NCBI RefSeq assembly: GCF_002836505.1
Contig: NZ_PJBF01000043.1
Span: 1-64,000 of the forward strand
Source: Psychrobacter sp. Choline-02u-9
GTDB taxonomy: Bacteria > Pseudomonadota > Gammaproteobacteria > Pseudomonadales > Moraxellaceae
Direction: 5' to 3'
Length of the DNA stretch: 64,000 nt
Below, one piece after another: positions 58,323 through 64,000 of this stretch (its first letter is position 1; each line of letters opens with the position of its first letter). The position numbers were made by a program, and so were the translations under genes. The notes beneath the pieces were generated by a model that was not told where the DNA came from, made no database searches, and saw nothing but the letters and a program-made list of their open reading frames with translations.

Positions 58323-58757
58323 ATGAAAAATATAATGATGTTATCGGCACTAACAGGTGTATTAACACTAACTGGCTGTACTACTTTAAAAAACGTAGTC
58401 GGTAACGATATGTCAGGTACGCATGAAGTACAGGCAACCAGCAACAATACAGCACCAGTCACTAGCAAGAATGGGGTGTTGGTAGATGCTACCAACCATA
58501 TGACGTTGTATACGTTTGATAAAGATTCTATGAACCAGTCAGATTGCGGTGCAGCCTGCCAAGTTGTTTGGCCAATTTTCAAAGCGCCTAGCGATTCTAA
58601 AGCTTCAGGTCAGTTTGCTGCCTTTAAGCGTGAAGATGGCAAATATCAATGGGCAATGAACGGTAAGCCTTTATACTTCTATGCTAATGACACAAAAGTT
58701 GGTGACAAAGACGGTGATGATAAACTTGGCGTTTGGCATGTTATCCCAAGTAAATAG
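58323..58757 (+). CDS. Secreted lipoprotein (COG4315-type repeat)
   Basis: A 144-residue exported lipoprotein. The signal peptide ends at the lipobox LTGC near residue 18. The rest fits the COG4315 family (repeat of YxFxxD type: MTLYTFDKDSMNQSDCGAAC, VWPIF, and PLYFYANDTKVGDKDGDD). I used the second of two adjacent ATGs, since AAGGAGG is spaced best for it. Function unknown; such proteins are often found with other periplasmic redox or surface proteins. Confidence 0.85.
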   Translation: MKNIMMLSALTGVLTLTGCTTLKNVVGNDMSGTHEVQATSNNTAPVTSKNGVLVDATNHMTLYTFDKDSMNQSDCGAACQVVWPIFKAPSDSKASGQFAAFKREDGKYQWAMNGKPLYFYANDTKVGDKDGDDKLGVWHVIPSK

Positions 58758-58795
58758 TATGCATTAGATATAAACTGACTCGAAAACGTTAACGC

Positions 58796-58839
58796 AAAAA
58801 AGCAGCCTGCCCTCAATTATAGAGGCAGGCTGCTTTTTG
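58796..58839. repeat. Inverted terminator repeat, copy A
   Basis: AAAAAAGCAGCCTGCC..TC / GA..GGCAGGCTGCTTTTT, an intrinsic bidirectional terminator between the lipoprotein gene (+) and the FemAB-like gene (-). It is nearly identical to copy B at 60116-60160 in reverse orientation. Confidence 0.85.
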
Positions 58840-58879
58840 TTTGTTTGGTGTTATTCTCTAGTATTAGATGCAATCTGTA

Positions 58880-59971
58880 CTATGTCACATTTGCTAAAGG
58901 CTCAACCTGAATGGTCTCTAACACTTCTTCTTTGCTAGGCTCTTTTCTATATAAAGGAAAAAAGTCTGAGAGCAGATCACTTTCCGTGAACCAGATATCC
59001 GCTACTAACTCTGTATATTTTGCTACGTTGACGATGAGCCTGTAAGTCTTAAATAGTAACTCTTGTGAGCTAAAGCCTTTCTTATACTCATATAAAGAAT
59101 CTAAATTGGAGCCAACGCCGCCACCAAGATGTAGCACTTCATAACGGTTCTCTCGTCCCCAATTGCGAGCGACATGAGTGATAAGTTTAGAAGGTTGTAG
59201 ATGTGTATAAGCGTTCAGCGTGCCGCCAAGATGGAACTGCATAATGCCAGACTCTTGGCAGAGCGTATATATAGAGGACCCGATTGGTTTATCGTCTTGA
59301 TAGGCGGTTATCAACAGTATTTTTTCTTGAAGGTTTTCAAGCAAATTAAAAAAATAATCATCATCAAAGAAGTAATAATCACTGGCCTTGACGTTTCGCA
59401 TTGTCTCTTTATAAATGTCTGAAAACACCATGGCGTTTTGCCTAGTCAAGAATTCTGTTTTTGTCACGACATCCATTTTTATGGCTTTTTTGATACCGCG
59501 GCGATGTCGATTTTGTGTTTCGCTCCAATGCTCTTCTTCTGACTTACTCAAATCAGACACCAGAGTCAGCCCGTGAGTCAGTGCTTTGCCAACTGTGGGT
59601 ATCCATTCTTTATTAATAATCGGATGCAACCGCATAAACAAAGACACGCAGCCTCTCTCGCAAAGAAAAGCTCTTATCTCATCTAGTACGACGTCTAACT
59701 CGGCATCAGTGAGGGTTTTGTCCATCAACGGGCCACCGTAACCATAAGTGGAAGTAGCATCCCAGTGCTCTGAGTCAATGTCTCTAACTATGATAGGTAA
59801 CAATACTTCCTTGTTCTTATAGTGAGCGATGATGCCTTGAGGCTTGCCTTTGTCGATGACAGCTGAGGCCGCAATCCAACCAGATAAGTGATATATATCA
59901 AAATGATGATTTGATACCTTCTTATCCCACTCAGCATCTATCGCTATGTAATCAACTTGTACTGTATCCAC
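58880..59971 (-). CDS. FemAB/GNAT-like acyltransferase
   Basis: A 363-residue cytosolic protein with an acyltransferase fold. WDATSTYGYGGPLMD near residue 70, GIKKAIKM, DDKPIGSSIYTLCQESGIMQFHLGGT and LHLGGGVGSNLDSLYEYKKGF near the C-terminus fit the FemAB-related or BioF2-like GNAT group, whose members add amino acids or acyl groups to wall or surface polymers. It is flanked by two near-identical inverted terminator hairpins, which suggests that it was inserted. Substrate unknown. Confidence 0.75.
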   Translation of the reverse strand: MDTVQVDYIAIDAEWDKKVSNHHFDIYHLSGWIAASAVIDKGKPQGIIAHYKNKEVLLPIIVRDIDSEHWDATSTYGYGGPLMDKTLTDAELDVVLDEIRAFLCERGCVSLFMRLHPIINKEWIPTVGKALTHGLTLVSDLSKSEEEHWSETQNRHRRGIKKAIKMDVVTKTEFLTRQNAMVFSDIYKETMRNVKASDYYFFDDDYFFNLLENLQEKILLITAYQDDKPIGSSIYTLCQESGIMQFHLGGTLNAYTHLQPSKLITHVARNWGRENRYEVLHLGGGVGSNLDSLYEYKKGFSSQELLFKTYRLIVNVAKYTELVADIWFTESDLLSDFFPLYRKEPSKEEVLETIQVEPLANVT

Positions 59972-60115
59972 GTTGCTGCTCCCTCAGTGTTGCGTTATAT
60001 ATTCGTAAATCCGTATATACGAATATAACAACAAATTATGAAGCCTTCAAGTATATAAAAACCTTTTATGTAAAATAATGAATATACTATTAGAGCGTAG
60101 AAGAATCTATAGGAA

Positions 60116-60160
60116 ATAAAAAAGCAGCCTGCCTCTATAAATGAGGGTAGGCTGCTTTTC
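60116..60160. repeat. Inverted terminator repeat, copy B
   Basis: AAAAAAGCAGCCTGCCTC / GAGGGTAGGCTGCTTTTC. Read on the opposite strand it matches copy A (58796-58839) with about two differences. By position it ends the YceI transcript. Confidence 0.85.
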
Positions 60161-60195
60161 TCGTTCTGGTCGAAAGCTATTAGAGAGCTATAAGC

Positions 60196-60786
60196 TTACT
60201 TTGATTTTTTTTCTACTAGCTCGCCATCGATTTGGATAGGAACATTGGTCGTAATACCAGCAGAGTAGGCTGTCATACCATAAGCTGCACGGTCTATAGT
60301 GCCAGTAGCACGGAAGCCAACGACTGGCTCTTTGGTCAGAGGGCTGTTATCGATTTTGTTCAGCGTTAAATTAAGAGTTAGCGGCTTGGTTTGACCCAGT
60401 AAAGTAAAGTCCCCAGTTACTTTTGCTTGCTGCGGATTTACAAAATTAACCTGAGTAGATTTAAAGCTCATAGTAGGGTATTTTTTAACGTTAAAGAACT
60501 CTTCCGTTTTTAAATGTTTGTCACGGGCAGCCCAAGCAGTATCGATACTGTCTGTATCAATGACAAAGTTCAGCTGGGTTTGGTTAGGGTTCTTTAGATC
60601 AAATTTAACGGTACCGTCTACATCGCTAAAGTGTCCCATGACCGTAGAAAATCCCATGTGATCAACTGAGAAACCGACACGAGTGTGAGAGTTATCTAGT
60701 TGCCACTGAGTCGGCAGTGCAGCGCTTGCCATGGTAGTGATAGAAAGTATTGAGCTGATCAATAGGGCTTTTGTAGTGGTTTTCAT
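60196..60786 (-). CDS. YceI family periplasmic protein
   Basis: A 196-residue exported lipocalin-like protein. Signal peptide (MKTTTKALLISSILSITTM, ending ASA near residue 22), then WQLDNSHTRVGFSVDHMGFS, FDLKNPNQTQLNF, KHLKTEEFFNVKKYPTMSF and PVVGFRATGTIDRAAYGM, all typical of YceI. Binding of isoprenoid-like ligands is a family inference. Length is normal. Confidence 0.95.
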   Translation of the reverse strand: MKTTTKALLISSILSITTMASAALPTQWQLDNSHTRVGFSVDHMGFSTVMGHFSDVDGTVKFDLKNPNQTQLNFVIDTDSIDTAWAARDKHLKTEEFFNVKKYPTMSFKSTQVNFVNPQQAKVTGDFTLLGQTKPLTLNLTLNKIDNSPLTKEPVVGFRATGTIDRAAYGMTAYSAGITTNVPIQIDGELVEKKSK

Positions 60787-61288
60787 TGAATAGTCCTTAC
60801 ATAGTATTAGGGTATTGGTGCTCGCCGATGAACAAAGAAGAAAACATTTTTTGTAAAAAATGAGTAAATATATTGTAGCTATGTGTCCTAGAGTTGCGAT
60901 AAATAAATAGCGCAGCCAACCTATATTTGGTTAGATTAACTACATATAAAAATGTAATTGATTAATATATCTAACCAAAACATTGTACTGGGTTAACTCA
61001 TACATCTCAACACTATTTCTCTATTATTGACAACTTATCACATATCTCTATCACAACTGCTCCTTGCGTCTTACGTCAAAAACCGTTAAAATCGCGGTTT
61101 AATTTTCCCGCTGGGGATAGGCTAAGCGAACAGAAGGGTGGTGTTGGGTGCTGGAATAAGCCAGTGACGCAGTTGCCATACTTGTAATGTCCTTAGTGCC
61201 TCAGTTACGTATGTCATTATTTGTTTGATACATCATCGATGATGCTGTATTTAGACGTTGTACATACATCGGACCTAGAGAGTATATT
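60787..61288. promoter_or_regulatory. Divergent yceI-rpmE2 region with a large imperfect palindrome and a possible leader
   Basis: 502 bp. TTTGGTTAGAT (60927-60937) pairs exactly with ATCTAACCAAA (60970-60980), and the A/T-rich spacer itself holds TACAT/ATGTA. The arm centres are 43 bp apart, about four helical turns. Further on, AAACCG/CGGTTT near 61080-61102 and a G-rich stretch near 61115-61170 may be part of the rpmE2 leader. CATCATCGATGATG (61231-61244) is a perfect palindrome. No Zur box is recognised. Confidence 0.4.
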
Positions 61289-61567
61289 ATGCGTAAAGAT
61301 ATCCATCCTAATTACCAAGAAGTTTTATTCCACGACACTAACGCTGACGTGTTCTTTTTGACTCGCTCAACTGCTAAGACTAAAGCGACTCGTGAATACG
61401 AAGGTAAAGAATACCCATACTACCCACTTGATATCTCAAGTGCGTCGCATCCATTCTATACTGGTGAGCAACGTAAAACTTCTACTGAAGGTCGTGTTGC
61501 AAGCTTCAACAAACGCTTTGGCGCATTTGGTGGCCGTAGCAAGAAAGCCGCAGACGCTGCTGAATAA
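61289..61567 (+). CDS. rpmE2: 50S ribosomal protein L31 type B
   Basis: A 92-residue ribosomal protein of the zinc-free L31 type. [20 protein letters not shown], the [10 protein letters not shown] stretch and [26 protein letters not shown] are characteristic, and it lacks the CxxC pair of the zinc-binding form. Type B genes are commonly expressed in zinc shortage. A perfect hairpin (ATTTACAC/GTGTAAAT, 61567-61587) lies right at the stop, followed by a terminator. Confidence 0.96.
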   Translation: MRKDIHPNYQEVLFHDTNADVFFLTRSTAKTKATREYEGKEYPYYPLDISSASHPFYTGEQRKTSTEGRVASFNKRFGAFGGRSKKAADAAE

Positions 61568-61604
61568 TTTACACTTATGGTGTAAATATATTTCGCTAAG
61601 CAAT

Positions 61605-61636
61605 AAAAAACCGCTGATTATTCAGCGGTTTTTTTT
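61605..61636. terminator. Bidirectional intrinsic terminator
   Basis: AACCGCTGA-TTAT-TCAGCGGTT with flanking A- and T-runs, between the convergent rpmE2 and SGNH hydrolase genes. Confidence 0.92.
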
Positions 61637-61664
61637 GTGTAGATAGATCAATATTTGCGTGTTT

Positions 61665-62507
61665 TTAGCAATCCCTCTGAGCGGCGGATGAGTCTAATAG
61701 TTGGGTAATGTTCTCCACGATCTGCTGTGCCCAATAACCGTACATTAGGCTACTAGGATGAAAGCCATCACTAGCGAACATCACGGCAATATCAATAGGC
61801 TGACCATTGCCATGCTCTGATATCATACGCGCAAAGTCAGTTGCCATATAATTGACACCGTCATGAGCAGCACAGACCTGCTGCAATATCTCATCAAGTA
61901 CCGATGCTTTTGCACCCACAAAGTTATTGAGCGGAGCAGGTATTGCAGGCATTTGCGCCATCGGCGGCAAACTTAAAAAAACCAGTTCTCGTACGCCAAA
62001 TTTACGCTGTGCAATATTGATAATGTCTTCAATTTGCTGTTGCCACTTATGCACAGAGACATTGGACGTTGTATCATTGACCCCTACGCTTAGCAACATC
62101 ACATCGATAGACTGCTCAGGAGCGGGTAAGACATATAACCTGCGTAGAATATCAAAGCTGGTATGACCTGTTGTCGCTTGCAATGACCAGTTAAGTCGAG
62201 CAAAGTTCGATTGGATAGCTTTGTTTTGCTCCAGTATCGGAATGAGCTTACCGACCAACGCTTCTTGCTGGGTCTGGCTACCCACGCCTGCTGCTGCCGA
62301 ATCGCCGACGACCATGAGGTTAAATGTCTTAGCGTCTCGCGTTGATACTTCATCATTCGCTTGAGGCAGCTCAATTACGCCGTGCCTTTCGCCATGTGGT
62401 TCAGGCAAGCGAACCGTATCACGCTTGATTTTGCGACCTTGATAGAGGTAGACAGGGGCAAGTAAAACGTCCTTTGTGACTGATGTCAGCTTACTAGTGT
62501 CTACCAT
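61665..62507 (-). CDS. SGNH/GDSL hydrolase
   Basis: A 280-residue lipase/esterase-type enzyme. Block I is LMVVGDSAAAGVGSQ, block III is SVGVNDTT, and the C-terminal block has DGFHPSSLMYGYWAQ (the Asp-His pair). A hydrophobic short start (VTKDVLLAPVYLYQG) is not a typical signal peptide. Its ATG overlaps the stop of the upstream phosphoribosyltransferase gene by 7 nt, so translation is coupled. Substrate unknown. Confidence 0.88.
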   Translation of the reverse strand: MVDTSKLTSVTKDVLLAPVYLYQGRKIKRDTVRLPEPHGERHGVIELPQANDEVSTRDAKTFNLMVVGDSAAAGVGSQTQQEALVGKLIPILEQNKAIQSNFARLNWSLQATTGHTSFDILRRLYVLPAPEQSIDVMLLSVGVNDTTSNVSVHKWQQQIEDIINIAQRKFGVRELVFLSLPPMAQMPAIPAPLNNFVGAKASVLDEILQQVCAAHDGVNYMATDFARMISEHGNGQPIDIAVMFASDGFHPSSLMYGYWAQQIVENITQLLDSSAAQRDC

Positions 62508-63898
62508 CCCGCACGTTCCCTAATAGTCGTGAGACTGTCTTCAATTAACAACTGACCATCGACGTAGACATCACGTAATAGATTATCAGTTGGATCGCTC
62601 ATCTCATTTTCTTTGACGGTTGTTAGCTGGCCGCTGTTGTCTTTTACCAGTGCCAATCGTCCTTTTTTCGAGCGCTTCGAGCGGCTGGTGACGGGATCTT
62701 TGTAAATATCCTTCCATGCGCCATCGATAGAGATAGCGCTAGATTTCATCGCCCAACTCATGGTGTCGCGGTTGACTTGCTGCAATAGACCACCGCCCAT
62801 GCCAAATGTTACGTTTTCTGCGCTAAAGCCTGCTTTCATGATCACATCAATGATATTGCTCAAGCTTTGTGCACTGATACCATCCCCTTGGATAATCCGC
62901 ACGTAATCGGGCAGTACTTTATAGCCCTTACTGTTTATAGTCGTACCGAATTTCACCGCTAGACGCTCTAAGGCTTCACGTACCACTTTGGTAGGCTCAC
63001 CACTGTCTGGCCTGATGACGAGCGTACCACCCATGTTTTTGACGTCTTCTTTTAAGGTATCGCCCCAGATATTATCAATCGCGTTCCATAAGTCATAGCT
63101 GTCAGAGACGACCGAAAACGCTTTGTCTGTGCCACCAAACTGTTCAATCATATTGGCAAATGCAGCGGTCTCTCCATCACGTCCCCATGCTGTCATCGTA
63201 CTGTGCTCGGCCGCTGGGATAGAAAATGCAGGCATATCGTCGCCCATCTGATACCAACGACTGGCAGCGACCAATGCCGTCATCGAATCAGTACCTGCAA
63301 AATTCACCAAGTGCGCTAAGCTACCGAGCGCGACGGATTCTTGGCTAGAAGCACCGCGCGAGCCAAAATCATGCAGTCGAAAAGTGAGCGAATCGATATT
63401 GTCCGCTGACTTCTCTAAGGCTTTACGAATGATGCCTTTGCAATAATGAGAGACGCTAGCGACGGTGGATGGATACCAAATAGCGCGTAGTAGGGCGGTC
63501 TCGATATAACTTGGCAGCCAATAAAACTCAGGGTCGGTATTGATAACCTGACAAACCACGTTAGATACGGGTACTATGCTGCCTTCGGCGACGGCCTCGA
63601 TGCGTAGTGGCAAGTAGCCGTCATGTTTATCGACCAGATGCTCCCATCCTGCTCGGTTGAAAGTCAAACCGTGCGCTTGAATGACCATTTCGGCTTCGTC
63701 GATATCTTGATGAGTGATGGGAGTGCTTAAGTATTCCTTGATAAAAGCTTGCAAGCCAAAGAACACCACATCGTAGTCGCCTTTGCGCGCTTCGACATAA
63801 CTGGACAGATACTCACTACCGCTTGGGTACTGCACCCAATGTGAGGTTTTATAGCTGTCGCTATTTAAGATTAAATTGTTCAAATTGCTGGTGTACAT
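62501..63898 (-). CDS. nadV: Nicotinamide phosphoribosyltransferase (NAMPT/NadV type)
   Basis: NAD salvage enzyme joining nicotinamide to PRPP. LILNSDSYKTSHWVQYPSG near the start, RLHDFGSRGASSQESV, IPAAEHSTM, IIQGDGISAQSL and FGMGGGLLQQVNRDT are all family marks. I used the ATG at 63898 (465 residues), preceded by GAGGAG 8 nt upstream, rather than the longer frame to 63997. A nicotinate-specific role cannot be excluded from sequence alone, but the length and motifs favour NAMPT. Confidence 0.93.
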   Translation of the reverse strand: MYTSNLNNLILNSDSYKTSHWVQYPSGSEYLSSYVEARKGDYDVVFFGLQAFIKEYLSTPITHQDIDEAEMVIQAHGLTFNRAGWEHLVDKHDGYLPLRIEAVAEGSIVPVSNVVCQVINTDPEFYWLPSYIETALLRAIWYPSTVASVSHYCKGIIRKALEKSADNIDSLTFRLHDFGSRGASSQESVALGSLAHLVNFAGTDSMTALVAASRWYQMGDDMPAFSIPAAEHSTMTAWGRDGETAAFANMIEQFGGTDKAFSVVSDSYDLWNAIDNIWGDTLKEDVKNMGGTLVIRPDSGEPTKVVREALERLAVKFGTTINSKGYKVLPDYVRIIQGDGISAQSLSNIIDVIMKAGFSAENVTFGMGGGLLQQVNRDTMSWAMKSSAISIDGAWKDIYKDPVTSRSKRSKKGRLALVKDNSGQLTTVKENEMSDPTDNLLRDVYVDGQLLIEDSLTTIRERAGW

Positions 63899-63922
63899 CA
63901 CAGAACTCCTCTGCGTTGAGAT

Positions 63923-63956
63923 GCCGCAGCTGCTTTTTTTTAATGACAGTTGCGGC
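63923..63956 (-). promoter_or_regulatory. Hairpin in the leader of nadV
   Basis: On the minus strand, GCCGCAACTG and CAGCTGCGGC can pair with one mismatch around an A-rich loop, about 25 nt before the nadV ATG. It may affect translation or be part of a regulatory leader. It touches the window edge, so its full context is not visible. Confidence 0.35.
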
Positions 63957-64000
63957 GGTGGTGAGCCATTACCGTCTATCGGTGCCGGCAGAAACAAGTA

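Noticed and set aside
60787-61288. Zur binding site upstream of rpmE2
   Set aside because: I expected one for a zinc-free L31, but no good match to the Zur palindrome was found by eye.

Overview
The window looks like chromosomal DNA of a gammaproteobacterium of the family Moraxellaceae, most likely Psychrobacter. The call rests on the protein families and their sequence style, the moderate-to-low GC, and the DUF2788, DUF1285 and DUF4062-like small families. No sequence search was possible, so the genus is an inference. I see no rRNA, tRNA, CRISPR array, transposase or prophage. Most of the window is core metabolism and housekeeping, with two regions that look acquired.

Layout. 1-4.6 kb: a two-subunit SSS/DUF4212 sodium symporter (-) and an alanine/glycine:cation symporter (+). 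4.7-10.6 kb: ETF-ubiquinone oxidoreductase (-), a DUF1285 protein, glutamate racemase, a DUF4062-like protein and a small acidic protein (+). 10.7-14.5 kb: lytic transglycosylase, DUF1499 protein, thiopurine methyltransferase and MsrA (all -). 14.8-22.5 kb: cmoA-cmoB (tRNA wobble uridine modification), a DUF1176 protein, a DUF2788 protein (-), argS, a SPOR-domain protein and a PTS IIC-like membrane protein. 22.7-36.5 kb: an SDR enzyme, clpX and clpP (-), a complete urease operon (+), then tig and rdgB (-). The urease operon sits exactly between tig and clpP, which are neighbours in most gammaproteobacteria. 37-42.6 kb: sodB, an SDR enzyme, an A/T-rich HEPN plus DUF262 gene pair with a defence-like architecture, a DUF72 protein and an IspA-type prenyl synthase. 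43.5-49.7 kb: fadB and fadA (fatty acid beta-oxidation), an isochorismatase-family hydrolase, an HD hydrolase and psd. 50-64 kb: dtd, phoB-phoR, an M23 peptidase, an exonuclease, an alpha/beta hydrolase, a LOG protein, an FAD oxidoreductase, a lipoprotein, a FemAB-like acyltransferase, YceI, ribosomal protein L31 type B, an SGNH hydrolase and a NAMPT-type phosphoribosyltransferase.

How the genes work together. The urease block encodes a whole system: structural subunits (UreA and a fused UreB-UreC), the nickel chaperone set UreD/E/F/G, and a HupE/UreJ membrane protein. Two NtrC-like dyads and a sigma-54-like element lie upstream, which suggests nitrogen-limitation control. fadB-fadA together with the ETF-ubiquinone oxidoreductase links fatty acid oxidation to the quinone pool. 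phoB carries a Pho box and is followed by a PhoR that has no membrane segment. clpP has a heat-shock-type promoter.

The most notable observations are the UreB-UreC fusion, the placement of urease inside tig|clpPX, the HEPN/DUF262 module, a predicted three-way-junction RNA between fadB and fadA, and near-identical inverted terminator hairpins flanking a single FemAB-like gene.
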